DNA from: Cryptomeria japonica
Lineage: Eukaryota; Streptophyta; Pinopsida; Cupressales; Cupressaceae
Direction: 5' to 3'
NCBI RefSeq assembly: GCF_030272615.1
Contig: NC_081415.1
Span: forward strand, 265,767,925 to 265,831,924
Length of the DNA stretch: 64,000 nucleotides
Shown: piece by piece, positions 11,077-22,642 of the stretch
Position numbering within the stretch: position 1 is the first letter of the stretch
Layout: each line of letters begins with the position of its first letter
The notes under the pieces: generated by a model
Told to the model about the DNA's origin: nothing
The model's database searches: none
What the model saw: only the letters and a program-made list of their open reading frames with translations
Made by a program: the position numbers and the translations under genes

Positions 11077-12096
11077 ATATATTTGTACCCTGTGTCTACT
11101 ATTTTTAGAGTGTTTGGATTTAGAGGCACCCCCTTTTTACTACCTTATTAGGTCCCATTGAAGATAGGGATTGCAGAAGTCCTCAGACAAATTGGGGGAG
11201 TACAAGAAGCAGAGCTAACCAATAGAGGTAAAGGGACTATTTTCCCAACTATTACCATGGCTCACCATTTTGTGATCACTAAGGGTGGATGGAGATTTTT
11301 TGAAGAATTCTTTAAGCCATATAGGCTATCTACTATAGTGTCAAGATGTGCAAACCCCGAGGATTTTTTCAATGGCATGTTCAGAAAAAGAGTAGTGTGC
11401 AGAGGTAGGCCACATCAATTTCAGTTCCTAGAAGATCTGATTAGAAATGAATTCAGCTTAGATGAGCAAGAACTGAGGAAGGAGAAGTGGGTGGCATATA
11501 AGAAAGCCTTTGGTTTTATCCATCAATTTGACACTGGCTATGACCCCCTTTCTAGCTTCAATCCATTTGAGGAGAAAATAAAATTCCTGATTCTTTATTT
11601 TGAAGATCTCATGTATACCTTAAAAGAAAAGAGGGAGGCCATAATGCAAAATGAACCTGATAAGGCTAAGATGGTATTGGCTAAGCCTGCCTTTGCTAGA
11701 GATATCCCACGTGGTGACTATGTAATGCACAAAAGGTCAAAGTACACTGTGATAATGCCAGTGACAAGTGAGCATTCCACTTCAAAAGGGAAGAGGAAAA
11801 TTGAAGATGTCATTGACATCCAGCATTCCCCTAAGAAGCAAAGAGTGGGAAAGGAAATTGAAACTGATGAGCCTCAATATTCTCCATCTCAGTCTCCTAT
11901 CCACATTGGAGATGAACAAGTTGTGGCTGAACAATTATTGCAATTAGGGAGTCTCGGTGAGATTGCCTATACCTATGAGGAGACCCAAGAGGGGATGCTC
12001 GAAGAGCCACCTAATGTTGAAATGGATTTGACTGATGGTGAGTTAAAGGGCCAAGAAATGAACCTTACTGTTAAGAAGCTAGTGAATAATTCCTAG
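11077..12096 (+). pseudogene. Decayed protein gene of unknown family, part 2 (downstream of copia B)
   Basis: This is the direct continuation of the 3953-5056 frame after the copia element. After a TAG at about 11152 the frame is open for 312 codons. It contains AHHFVITKGGWRFFEEFFKP, PEDFFNGMFRKRVVC and KKAFGFIHQFDTGYDPLSSF. A lysine/serine-rich segment follows (TSKGKRKIEDVIDI, SPKKQRVGKEIE), resembling a basic nuclear-localisation-type linker, then an acidic tail. It stops at TAG 12094, where the coding phase shifts to the frame read downstream. The family is unknown to me; coherence of amino-acid composition and restoration of frame across B argue it was one real protein. Confidence 0.6.
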
Positions 12097-12098
12097 TT

Positions 12099-12861
12099 AA
12101 TAGTAATTTTGTCACATCAGGAGATTTTATACAGTTTCTATGGAAGAAAAATATTGATCAATTCAAGACTAGATGTGAATAGAGGAAAAGTGAACAGCCT
12201 CTTAAAAATATAACTTAGGTAGAAGAAGAGGTTAAGCAAGAAATGATGGAGGAGTTCAAAGCAATCACCCTTGAGAAAGGAAGAGAAATGGTAGCAAAGG
12301 CTGGTGTGTTGATTCTCCCTAAATCAGATATAGCTGATGCCTTAGTGCTTGATTCAGTGAGGAAAGAAACAAAGCCTATGGAAGGAGTGACATTCAACAA
12401 AGATAATGTTGCTCTTGTCATGTGGTCTTTAAAGAAGGATGAAAACAAAAGAAGGAAGGATGCATCCGATTCTAGCCTCTTAGGAGGCATGATAGTTAAA
12501 AGAGTCCAAGACATAGGGGTAGTGGAAGCTGCAAGCACAGTCCTAGAGACTGCAAAATTTAGTGTTGTGGCAACAGAGAAAGAGGCACAAGAAAAGGCTA
12601 ATCTCCAATTGAAGTTGGAGACTATTTTAAAAGCTTACAATGATGCTAAAGAAGGAATAGCCAACAAAGACAACATAATCGCTAGACTCCAGAGTCAACT
12701 GGCATGTCAATATCATCCTGGTGAATCTTCTACACTCATGATAGCCTCCTCTCCAGCAAGACCCCCTCCTACTAGTCCCATCATTGAATATCCCCCTTCT
12801 CCTATGCCTTCTAGTTCCCAATTACCTGAAAATGTCCAACATGAGTTGGAAAAATTGAAAT
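12099..12861 (+). pseudogene. Decayed protein gene of unknown family, part 3 (coiled-coil region)
   Basis: In the third plus frame the sequence reads NSNFVTSGDFIQFLWKKNID and continues, through two TAG codons, into a 206-codon open stretch at 12243. It is rich in Lys, Glu and Ala with heptad-like spacing (EKEAQEKANLQLKLETILKA, NKDNIIARLQSQL), followed by a Pro/Ser-rich linker (PARPPPTSPIIEYPPSP) and HELEKLK. This suggests a long coiled coil. A frameshift near 12097 separates it from part 2; the short overlap there cannot be resolved by eye. Confidence 0.55.
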
Positions 12862-12865
12862 AAGC

Positions 12866-13597
12866 TTAGACATTGTATGCAAACAAATATGAGGAGAAGG
12901 TGAAAGCCACCATCTTGAAGTTTGCTGACTCAGTCAAACCTCCAATGTATACATAAATATGAAGAGGATTCTTGAGATTTTAATCAAATTAAGAGAAGAA
13001 GAAGCCACTTTGGAACCAATCCTGAATAAGTGGGTACCTAGAGGTAAAGAGTTAGAGCTCATGTGTTCTTCCCATGCAGATGCAGAAGAGAATGACAATC
13101 TAAGGTCCACATGTGAGTTTATAAAAGAGATGAATATTCTTTCAGTGGAAGGAGCAGGTATAAAAAGAAAAGCCCAGCTTTATAGGAAAGAATATTCAAA
13201 TTATAAATTTGAAATGTTTCCAGGAGGTTTCATTGGTCCTGTCTAGCTAAAGGAAGAGAAGACTTGGTTAAAGGAGGTGGACCATAATTTATCCCTAAGG
13301 ATCAATCAGATTAGTACTGATGACACATCCTTATTTGTCCAAACAATTGAGGAAATTGAAAAAGTGAAATCTCATTATGGTTTCATAGAAACAGAGATTG
13401 GGCATGTACGAGTCACTTGGAAGCAGCTAGAAGATATGAAACAAAAGATTGCTAGTTTTACTTGGCCTAGTGATGATGTGTATCAGGAGTGGAAAGATAA
13501 GTATATGGGATAGAAAGAAGATGCTCGGGAGCAGTTACAGGAGGTTGCAACAGAACAACAAGTAGAGGAAGCCACAGATGCTGAAAAGGACTTATAA
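12866..13597 (+). pseudogene. Decayed protein gene of unknown family, part 4 (C-terminal coiled coil)
   Basis: After a TAA/TAG pair and a further phase change, open stretches at 12959-13246 and 13277-13597 share one frame. They read KRILEILIKLREEEATLEPI, WKQLEDMKQKIASFTWPSDD and, after a TAG at 13511, EDAREQLQEVATEQQVEEAT. The highly charged helical composition continues the coiled coil of part 3. The natural end is probably the TAA at 13595. With parts 1-3 this implies an original protein of roughly 1,000 residues. Confidence 0.5.
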
Positions 13598-13848
13598 CCG
13601 CTTCTTGAAAACGATCGGTTGTTTGTAACAAACTTTCTTTTGAAGGCTCCAAAGCTTGTATGCATCCATACTATTATAAATGGATACCAGGACTCCTAAA
13701 AAAATGAACGCAAGTAATTGTAAGAAAACACTGCAGAAATTTATCTGAGATTTTTTCTAGTCTTATGGAGAATACTCTGAGTTTTGTAATATTTTCTCAA
13801 AATTAATATCAATATACAGACTAGAAATAGTGTATATACATAAATGTG
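13598..13848. other. No gene seen; junction before CACTA copy 1
   Basis: About 250 bp, AT-rich, between the end of the unknown gene and the first base that aligns with the second CACTA copy (matching 42713 onward). It could be the 3' flank of the unknown gene. I saw no CACTA-type terminal inverted repeat here. Confidence 0.4.
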
Positions 13849-14399
13849 CATAGCAGTCATAGGAAAACTCATGTCAAATGTGCAACTCAATACAATAAAT
13901 AATATTAGTTTGTAGCCCTATAGCATCATAATGCAGTCCTTGACCAAGTATGCATACAAGAAACATCTAGTTCTATTAAGGCACAAGCATCAAAGTCAGA
14001 GGTTATGACAACTAGTGAAAAACATCAAGAACAAAAAGTTTAGTCTCAAGAATTAGGAGTTGTAATAAAAAAACTTACAAGGATGAGGCATATTCATAAC
14101 TTTTGCAATCCCACCTTGGATATCAACACTAGAAGCAACTCATATTATTCATGTATAGACAAGACAATATGGGAGTTCATTATACCAGCAACTCATGGTG
14201 TTGTTGTTCATGTTGGCTCTGTTGGACCTTGCAATTAAGATTCAATATACATTATTCAATAAGATTAACTGTGCAACATAATGAAATATTGAAAAGTGTG
14301 TTACCTTGTTGAGCTTTGCTTGGTTTTGAGAATAGTTTAATATTCTCTACTTAACAGGGCCAACCACATGAAGGTGGAAGCTCGTTTGGCCCCTCCCCC

Positions 14400-15131
14400 C
14401 CCCCTGACATCACTCTAAATTCCCCGTTAACATCTTATAACATTCATTCATTAATTCTTTCTACCATTAATAAAATATAGCATTCATTCATTAATATCAC
14501 ATAATGTTCATTAACACATAACATTGATTAACATTAATTAACATGCAACATTCATCAATATTAATTAACACATATCATCCATAACCATTAATTAGCACAT
14601 AATTACATTCACTAACACATAAAAATCAGTCATTATCAAATAAGTTAGATTACAATCATTTCTTTCTTTGTTTTTTCTTTGAAGCTATGAAAAGACTAAG
14701 TGGAACATCGGTGTCTTCATCATTTCCCCCCTATAGAGATGTTCCACCAACTGCTCGTGATCTCAATGTATGCCTAGTCCTATACTAAGGATGAGGACAC
14801 TGAAGTGAAGGGGGGTCCTCTGCAATAACAAAGAAATGGGTTAAATTAAAAAAAAAAAAAAAATTATTGTTACAAGTATTTCATTAATTTAGAGAACATA
14901 ATTGTTGTGCTCTTTACCTGATGGGGCCACATCATTTTGTGTAGCCTTAACCTCAACATGCTGAACACCATGGTCCTCTTTACCTGAGTGGGGAACATCA
15001 CATTCTTGAGGTTGTGTACCCAAATCATGCTCCACTTGCTCACCACCGACTACATGCTCTAAAATATTAACAAGAAAGGTTATATTAATTACTACTCTAA
15101 TTACAAATTAAGATGTTTAATTGTATTAATA
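14400..15131. other. Non-coding part of CACTA copy 1
   Basis: AT-rich, with many cattaat/aacattaat-type repeats (14440-14640) and an oligo-A run near 14850. It matches 43900-44450 plus 48400-48560 of copy 2. No gene seen; probably subterminal and untranslated sequence. Confidence 0.5.
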
Positions 15132-15431
15132 GCTAAATAAATAAATTTGAATAGCAAATGAATACATCCACTATTGGGATGCACATCCGGACCTTCATGT
15201 GCAGGTGGTGTTTCACAATTAGCAGGCTGCAATCCAATGACATGCACATTGTTATCATTGCTTCCTTATTTAAAACAAATATAGTCACTTTATGTTGGAA
15301 CTCAACATCAATTAGATTATTGGTAAAGTATTCAATTTGAAACAACTTCCATTTAGCATATTTACCTATGTGACGGATGCACTCGAATGTTGTGTATGTC
15401 GTAGCCAATCAGCCACGACTGAATAGCCTTA

Positions 15432-17351
15432 CTAGTAGGCAATTCTCTTGTCATCTTCTGTGGGTGCTCTATTGAATTCAGAGCCCTGCATTTTTGCTTG
15501 GTACCGTGAATTTTGCTTGCATTGTTTGATTAAAAAAAAACGTTTGCAATTTATTAATATTTTGAGACAATATGGGAGTTTACATGAGATACTTACAATT
15601 TGTGCAGCAAGTTTCATGTAACCACCAGATCCAAGTTTGTGTTGCCCATGCTTTTCTTGCCTTGCCTTGGTTGCTTTTGACGTGTCACTCAGTTAATAAA
15701 AAGTTTGAAATATGTTAGATTATATAAATATAAAGAGTAATTAATTAGTACATAATTACATTCTTAATAGTATCCCGTACCTTCTTCTGGCATCTACTGG
15801 TGCATTTCCTTTTTTCCTTTCAATTCTCTCCTTGGCATCCAAAATCAGGTCCTTCAACTCCCTCTCTGGAATCATGGGGGGATGCTCGTACTTTAGGTTC
15901 CTCTCCAAATGGGTCCTGTATTGGTCCCTCACATACTTTAGATATGTGCCAACTTTTTCAAGGAGCTTGGTTTTGTCAAAGGTGTCATTTCCAAACCACT
16001 CAACCATTTGGTTTGTCAATTCATCTTTTAACCTTTTTTCTTGGTCATTCTACCTTTTAAAGCATAAACAAACCTGTTAGATTCAGGAATGAACTAAAGC
16101 TACATTTATTACACTTCAAGAAATGGATCAAAGGAAAAGTATTCTAGCAATGATATGAAATCAAAAGTGGATAAGGGTTAGTTCACATATGATGCACCGC
16201 CTTTTACATATGGTGGGCCCAAATATCTACAATGCAATGTCACTAAGATGTTTATAGAAAATATCATTGCCTGCAAAAAATTCATGGCATCAATATTAGT
16301 CAAAAACAAGTGATCATAAACTAAATTACAATTAGAGTATATATAATAATAATTTTAAAGTACCTGGAACATTTTGTATCTTTAAGGGAAGCATTTCTTC
16401 GTCCCTCACCACGAATGTGGCCAGCAATGTTCCCATATTAGCAATATGAGAAGATAAAGGAAATGATGCTATGTTATCAACAGTAGTCACCTATGGCACA
16501 TCATCCACAAGTGCATCTCCTCCTGCAAAAAATGAGTCCACTATGAAATGGCATTAGAATTCAAGAAAGAACGCTTGAAGGGAAATAAACACATGATAGA
16601 AAATAGAGCAAAAGAGGGATCTACCAACAGTGGGCGGGCCAATATGACGTGCACTAGAGGATGTCTGCATGCTACATGTTGCCGACATTGCAATCGGTAA
16701 TATAGATGAGGGTGACCTCTGATGAGGCGGTGTCCACATTTGCACAGTAACATTGACAACACCTAAAGAATAATACATTAAATATATCAAACATTAAATA
16801 TATGAAAAGTGCAAGAACTGTAAACAAGGATGAACCTTTATTTTGAAAACTGATAGTATCAAGTATGATGTGTTTTGGGTACTCAGAGTGATAAGCCAAG
16901 CAAGTGATAATAAAAGAAAATTGTCATCACCTGATCCTGCAACACCCTGATCGTAGGAACGACTTTCATGAGGGTGGATAAATTACTATAAAAACAATAC
17001 GTACATATTTTAGTTAATGACATAAAAAGAGAATAAAATATAAACCATTATTGAACTTTTGTTATAATTAAATCTTTCATTACTACTTACTTGCAAGTTT
17101 TCTATTGTCTTATACAATAATTCCACCCTCTGTCATATCTCATCAGTGGTAGGATGCACGGTTGCCAAAGCAACAATCTCTTTTCTGATTTTTATAAGAG
17201 GCATTTTAAAGAATTTCACAAGGTCTATGGGATCTTCAGGGTCATCATTTCTTAACCCTAATGATTCCACATCCATAGAAAGGTGCTCAGGTACTGCAAC
17301 TCCCTTTCCCTTTCCCCGAACATCCGTCTGTGTCAAGAATATTATTAACAA
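15432..17351 (-). pseudogene. CACTA copy 1 second gene, Transposase_24 (TnpA-like)
   Basis: Several exon-like blocks lie on the minus strand. They are the block at 17351-17133 (TDVRGKGKGVAVPEHL, KFFKMPLIKIRKEIVALATV), the block at 16019-15756 (MVEWFGNDTFDKTKLLEKVG, YVRDQYRTHLERNLKYEHPP, LKDLILDAKERIERKKG) and then KATKARQEKHGQHKLGSGGY at about 15600-15690. The pattern matches the Ptta/En/Spm Transposase_24 family: aromatic/basic helix, W/L-x-x-L near PPMIPE, then a basic stretch with GSGGY. Such proteins bind subterminal repeats and assist the main transposase. Stops and unverified splice sites make it a probable pseudogene. Confidence 0.65.
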
Positions 17352-17379
17352 TTACAAAATTAGTACAAATCACTAAAAA

Positions 17380-17903
17380 AAAGAACATAATAATGTAACA
17401 GTTTGCTTCTACCTAATTTGTACAATTACAATGAGGTTTACCTGCTCGGTAGAAGTGTCGCAAGGTACATCTCTATCTACGATATGTGATGGATCCATGT
17501 TGCCCTGTGACAAAGAAAAAGTATTAAAAATGTTAGTGCAATTACATCATACACAACATGAACAACATGAACTTTGTAGACAAAAAGAGTATTAAATAAT
17601 AAAAAGTTGTTGTCATCAAAATCATTGTAAATTTTGTAATTCCTTACCTTTACTTTATGTAGACTATGCAGGATCCTCAACTAAATGGTCACATAAATAG
17701 TCACATAGCTAATAAACAATCCAATTTCCGTAAATAAACACAGTTTAAAAATTGTCACATAAATAGTCACACCCCCTATCTCCATCTCCATATTAAAAGG
17801 TGCATCATGAATTAATTATGTAATGGCATTAGAATTCAAAATAGAATGAATTAATTATGTAAAAAAAATTCTATCAAGAAGTCAATATTCAATAGATAAT
17901 ATA
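17380..17903. other. Non-coding stretch between the two transposase genes of CACTA copy 1
   Basis: AT-rich intron-like or intergenic sequence. The junction near 17540 is where copy 2 has about 1.2 kb more, including the SET-domain fragment. Nothing else recognised. Confidence 0.5.
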
Positions 17904-17931
17904 CTAATCGCATTCCTCATACATTTCATTC

Positions 17932-18050
17932 CTCATCATCATGAACATCAAGGTCATCATCACCATCATCATCATCATCATCATCATCATCATGGTCATC
18001 ATCATCATCATCATCATCAATGTCTTTGCCATCATCATCAACTGTCGATC
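17932..18050. repeat. (ATC/GAT)n microsatellite, copy 1
   Basis: Runs of catcatcat with few interruptions. On the transposase strand they lie just after the DUF4216 region and encode an Asp-rich tail in the gene's frame. The homologous tract in copy 2 (52938-53168) is much longer. Confidence 0.85.
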
Positions 18051-18055
18051 ATGAT

Positions 18056-18560
18056 CATCATCCACTTCATCTTCTACTTCTTCGGTATCTTCTTCTTTGG
18101 TATCTTCTTCTTCCATCACATTATACTTTATCGGCCTTCCTCTTGGATCATGTCTAACAACAAATGACCAACCCAGTTTATGTGGAACCTCTAAGTAAAA
18201 TACTTGCTCACATTGGCTTGGAAGAACATAGGGCTCATCCCCAACTGGTTCAAATGACCTTGTATTTAGCATTATAAAACCATTAGCATGTTCAATAACA
18301 GTTCTATCAGGATCATTTTTATTCAATTGTAGCTTGTACCATTTGACGACGAACAAAACTAAGTTGAAGGAATTAAAGTCACACTCAAGTATATCATCCA
18401 AAATGCCATAGTATCGATTTTGAGACTATTGAGGATGAATGTCATTTCTCGATGAAATATTTGTCACCTCAAAGACTGCAGTGATGCCAAAATCACAAGT
18501 TTTCTTCGTGTCATCCAACTTTTTTATGCGAAATTTATGACCATTATAGCACATAGCGTT
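18056..18560 (-). pseudogene. CACTA copy 1 transposase, DUF4216 region
   Basis: The minus frame reads DDILECDFNSFNLVLFVVKW, NGFIMLNTRSFEPVGDEPYV, LPSQCEQVFYLEVPHKLGWS and FVVRHDPRGRPIKYN. This is the hallmark order of DUF4216 at the C-terminal side of CACTA transposases (D-I-x-E...LFxCxW...GF...DEPFVLASQxxQVFY...W.VVxK). The upstream part (KFRIKKLDDTKKTCDFGI, EVTNISSRNDIHPQ) is separated by one stop. The acidic tail runs into the ATC microsatellite. Confidence 0.8.
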
Positions 18561-18689
18561 GTGGTGTTTGACCTGCAATATGTCAAACATGTAAAATTTA
18601 TTGCATTGTGAGTTGATAAAGATATGGGTGATTAATAAATTTATACGTACCTATTTATCTATTAAACCATATGCTAAATTAATTTCCCT

Positions 18690-19545
18690 TTGCATAACAT
18701 TGGAATCTCCATTATGATGTGCTTCTTTAACCAATGAAGCCACACCTTCCCATGTTAACGTGCGTCCAGAATGTTGACAATGTTCAATCCATACCATCAT
18801 CTAATCAAGATTGTTTGCAATATATAAATGTAGTGCGTCCCACTCTCAACCAACTATACAAAAAATAAATAGACGTCTTACAATCGATTTATTTTGAAGA
18901 TTAAGAATTAATTAACTACAATAACATCTTATAATTACCTCTCACTTTCCTCAATCTACCTTTCCCTATCAAGTACTCCCCTTCGAATTTGTTAATGGTG
19001 TTGGGATCCCAAATGCGATCCATGTGGATCTTTACTGCAAACTTAGGAAGATATTCAGAAATGTACACCATAGTCTGGTATACCATATATCCCTCCACCA
19101 TAGAACCCTCAGGACGTGCTCTTTGTCAAACCAAAGCCTTAAAAAATTTCAAGTGCCTCTCAACCATCCACATTGACCTAATGTGTATAGGTCCACACAA
19201 TTCAATCTCCTCAACTTGGTGTATGAGGTAGTGTTCTTGTGCATTGAAAAAAGCTGGAGGTAGACACTTTTGCATTTCACACATTAAATGAGGAATTTTT
19301 CTCTTCCAATATTTTATATCGTCTTTATGGATTTCTTTACATGACAACCACCTACAAGGTATTCAAGACGCAAAAAAATATATTACATAAGAAGTATAAA
19401 AAATCGCAAATATAATATCTATACAACGAACTAAACAAATATTACTACTTACCTCATGTATTTTAGAAGATCATATATGACTTGCTTGACATTATTGTCG
19501 AAGTTGTCTGGGAGAGATAGAGGTAGAATGTACTACAACAATTAT
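18690..19545 (-). pseudogene. CACTA copy 1 transposase, DUF4218 region
   Basis: Exon-like blocks on the minus strand read KCLPPAFFNAQEHYLIHQVE, ELCGPIHIRSMWMVERHLKF, then MVEGYMVYQTMVYISEYLPK. They match the LPPxFF...H.LxHL.xE...GP.xxRWM.xxER.x..LK and PEGSxxEGY signatures of DUF4218. Further 3' are VASLVKEAHHNGDSNVMQRE and the link to DUF4216. In-frame stops (for example in the LVxQRARPEG region near 19125) show it is inactive. The upstream tnp2 domain is cut off by the LTR at 19614. Confidence 0.8.
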
Positions 19546-19638
19546 AAAATTATCTTTTCATTTTTTTATAACATAATGAAAAGTACACGTACGCTTAGTA
19601 CTTAAATACATACTGTAGACACCTAAAATTGTCATGTC

Positions 19639-19870
19639 TAATTAAATAAATATTTTATTTATTTAATTATCTAAGCCTAATTCTTATATTAATTAAATAA
19701 ATCCTTATTTATTTAATTAATTCATTTATCCTCTTCTAGCCTTATTTCTCATTTAAATAAATACATTTATTTATTTAAATTATCCTTTTCCTAAATTAAA
19801 TAAATATTTTTATTTATTTAATTATCCCACTTCTTCTATTAATTAAATAAATATTTATTTATTTAATTAA
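19639..19870. repeat. Five AT-rich inverted repeats at the start of LTR T
   Basis: Palindromes at about 19639-19669, 19689-19720, 19751-19780, 19794-19823 and 19839-19870. Each is 30-32 bp, of the form (t)taattaaataaat, a 3-5-base loop, then the reverse complement. The spacers are pyrimidine-rich (for example tatcctcttctagcc). The same five occur in the 3' LTR (41334-41564). Confidence 0.9.
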
Positions 19871-20031
19871 TTCATTAGCCTTTTCTACCCATGACACATG
19901 TCATTCATCTCTTAATTCATACACTACCTACCCCTTTCATTATTTTATTATTTCTTTTACCTACCCTCTAATCATAGCCGACCTCCTTTTACACCTCTCA
20001 ATCTTATCCCTCCATTTCATATAGTGTCTTC

Positions 20032-20038
20032 TATATAA
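20032..20038 (+). promoter_or_regulatory. TATA box of LTR T
   Basis: TATATAAGG follows a pyrimidine-rich stretch. The same site is conserved in the 3' LTR at about 41726. It is the only good TATA in the LTR and is placed to start a transcript within the distal third of the LTR. Confidence 0.6.
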
Positions 20039-20387
20039 GGAGATTCTTCTTTCATTATCAAACCCTAATGAGCTAACTACTTGATCAATTGACTATACTA
20101 CGATCCTACTTGCAACCACATCCCGTTCTTTGTTGAGCTCTTGTGCACATAAAATCTGAGAGCAAATATATCAAGCAAGATCAATGGAGATAGGAAGAAT
20201 GGAGATCAAAACCCTATTGGACATGTGATGGTATAATCTTTTTGATTTCATTTGATTTGCATTGTCTTAGGTAATCTTCATATGTTATGGTGGATCTTTG
20301 TTGATTGTTAGGCTAGGGTTTTGTGGTTGAATTCATTTAGCCTTTTAATATTGTTATTATTGTTATCCATTTTCACCATATACATTT

Positions 20388-20405
20388 TGGCACGCCCGGT
20401 GGGAC
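20388..20405 (+). other. Primer-binding site of gypsy T
   Basis: TGGCACGCCCGGTGGGAC follows the LTR end after three T residues. It has the TGG start and GC-rich body of a tRNA-complementary site. A TTTTGGCACGCCCGG junction is familiar from plant gypsy elements; I do not assign the tRNA. Confidence 0.75.
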
Positions 20406-20493
20406 TCTTGTCCCTTTTGCATTTAACCTTTTGTTGTAGATTTTGTGTTTGAAGTTGCAGATCTGGCATTTCCGACAACATTTTCGATATTTT

Positions 20494-20735
20494 CGCGTCT
20501 GCATACTTTTGGATCACGTTTTTTATTTTCTGGCGTGTCTGCGAAATTTGGAATCGCGTCCGTGTTTTCGACAAAATTTTATTTTTTGCAGGTTTTTGAA
20601 GGGCGTGTCTATGTTACAGAAACGTGTCTATGTCATTTTTGTCCGCGTCTATGGTTTTTATCCGCGTCTGTGTCTCACAGAACCATGCTTGTGTCACAAA
20701 ATCGTGTCTGTGTAGAGGGTAATCGCGTCTGTGTA
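20494..20735 (+). repeat. Motif array 1: RCGTCTGTGT-type, about 10 copies
   Basis: Degenerate copies begin at about 20494, 20533, 20555, 20603, 20622, 20644, 20663, 20684, 20703 and 20724, so spacing is mostly near 20 bp. The core is cg[c/t]gtct[g/a]tgt. The spacers are unrelated, unlike a simple tandem repeat. Confidence 0.8.
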
Positions 20736-21963
20736 TCACCTGTTTCAAAATTTTGAAGTTCCATTGATTTAGTTTTCGGATTTTGCATTTAAGGTTTCAG
20801 ATCTGGTTTATCTTTGGACTAACATTTTCAGATCTAGCTAACAAAACTAGTGCAGCTTGTTTTGGAAACAAAATCATTTGGTTGAAGGCCCCTATTTTCA
20901 AAAAGTCTTTTGGGTTTTAAAATTTACCTAACTTGTGTGCTTGCGGGAAGGGGTGATCATTTGAAACAACCCAAACTACTAACAAATCTTTGTTGCAGGT
21001 CCTTGTCAAGGTTTTTTTTTATTTTTATTGTGTGCCTTATTTCATAGACTAGCAAACACTTCAATTGGTGCACTAAAATTGAATCATTGTCTTTTGTGTC
21101 TTGAACAATAGGCTCTTTTTGTTTAATCTTTAGAGGGTCTGTCTTCCCGTGTGGTCATTAGGACTACTAGTGAGAAGAGAATGACCCAAGTGGTAGCGAG
21201 GAAAACCCACCTCATCCGAACCACTATAATCAAATGTATTCATGGTGAAAACTATGAATAACGTGTGCTGATTAGATCATACCGACACTATGTCTCCCCA
21301 TAAACCTGTTTGATCAAATTTATTTGATCATTTGTAGGGCGTAACCCCTACCGGCTGGGAGCCTTCTGTATTTATAGAGCTAAAAGTGTCGCATGTATGG
21401 CCACACGAGCGGATGCCCTTACTAGCAACTTTTTGTTTTAGAAGCCCAAATCCTTCTAGTTGTTGGGGTAGGAGGTCGGACCTCTGGTAGCGGCCCACAC
21501 ACATACGGTTCTTAGTAGAGATACAAAGTTCACCATGGGGAGTTTTCATGGGGACCGATGCTTGGCTGACCCAAGAAGTGAGTGCCGAGGGTGGAGCCAG
21601 TGAGGTCAAGCATCTAAGTATCCACTCTGAATAGCGTAGCCTCGGGGGTAAAACCCCATGTGGGATCAACAACTATTGTCTTGGCCAGCCATAAGAATTG
21701 TGCTTGACTTATGTTAAACATTCAAAACATTCAAGACCAAACATCAGAACATTGTGTCTTTTGTGTCTTCAAGTGTATGCAAAACAATTTTTTCTACATC
21801 AAACAACACACTTTTATTGGAGTCATTTTGAGTCTAGACATTTGCAAACATTGGGTCTTCATCAACACTGTGTCCTCTTGTCATGAAAAATAGTCAAACA
21901 GTCAAATTGGGTCACAACAAAACAACTTCACAGATTGGAAAAATTGCACAAAATTTGCAGAAA

Positions 21964-22154
21964 CACGTCTGTGTCAGGCATAATAGCGTCTGTGTTTTCT
22001 AGCCGCGTCTGTGAAGGACATAATTACGTCTGTGTTCCAACAGTCAACATTGCATTTGGCAAACAAAAAAATCTCATAGGTGCGTCTGTGTTAAACAGAG
22101 AAGCGTCTGTGTCGGGAAACCGCGTCTGTGAATTATACAGGCGCGTCTGTGTCT
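21964..22154 (+). repeat. Motif array 2: RCGTCTGTGT-type, about 8 copies
   Basis: Copies acgtctgtgt, gcgtctgtgt, cgcgtctgtg, acgtctgtgt, gcgtctgtgt (twice), cgcgtctgtg and cgcgtctgtgt, spaced mostly 16-25 bp. Same orientation as array 1, with less degenerate cores. Confidence 0.85.
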
Positions 22155-22642
22155 AGAATTGAAAAACTATTACAGTCCAGCAAACAAACAGTCAGTTTCA
22201 GAATTTTTGGGCTTCCTAGGTCATTTCTCCAGGGTTTCATTTAGCATTCAACAGGTCTTTGGGTCTCACAAAATCCATCATTGCTTTACATCTCACTTTA
22301 CATTCACAATTGTCTAAACTTGAGTCAAAAGGTCACTTGCTTGTCCTCATCATACTTTGTCAACACACTACATACAACAACGCTTTGCTAAGTGGTCCCT
22401 CATCAAGGTTTCTTACCTTTGGGTCTCATTTGGTCTTACCTAGAGTCAAGGTCAACTTACCTCATCAAGAGAAACTATCCTCTCTTTGGAAGTCACACCT
22501 ACTCTACTACATACATACTTGGTCTTACACTTTGGACATTGCAAGTACACTTCAGACTCATTTACATTCCATTCAGCTCTTGGTCTTCCATACTCTTTCC
22601 ATTTTTCATCTAGTCTCTCACATCTTGGTCAATACCTAGTTC

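Larger units (their letters stand above)
13849..19613 (-). mobile_element. CACTA (En/Spm) DNA transposon, copy 1, truncated
   Basis: It aligns over most of its length with 42713-54737. It carries, in minus-strand order, the end of tnp2/DUF4218, DUF4216 and a Transposase_24-like gene. The 5' half of the transposase (tnp2 core and N-terminus) is absent because the copy ends exactly where the LTR of gypsy T starts (19614). Relative to copy 2 it lacks about 630 bp (copy 2 42905-43540), the solo LTR, the SET-domain segment (about 50985-52178) and about 380 bp at 52327-52705. No terminal CACTA motif or 3-bp TSD was found. Confidence 0.8.
19614..20384 (+). repeat. 5' LTR of gypsy T (771 bp)
   Basis: It aligns end to end with 41309-42084 (776 bp), about 3% different by eye. 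It begins with five AT-rich palindromes, then a pyrimidine-rich stretch and a TATA box near 20032. Confidence 0.93.
20406..22642 (+). other. Leader of gypsy T with two motif arrays
   Basis: About 2.2 kb before gag without coding signal. It holds RCGTCTGTGT-type motif arrays at 20494-20735 and 21964-22154. A structured-looking stretch lies between them (21120-21690). Nearer gag is a Ser/Leu-codon-rich stretch with no stop-free match to a known domain. Confidence 0.65.

Noticed and set aside
20443-20756. Two overlapping frames rich in Cys/Val/Ser over motif array 1
   Set aside because: Reading the repeated gtctgtgt motif in different phases gives these peptides; no conserved protein is expected.
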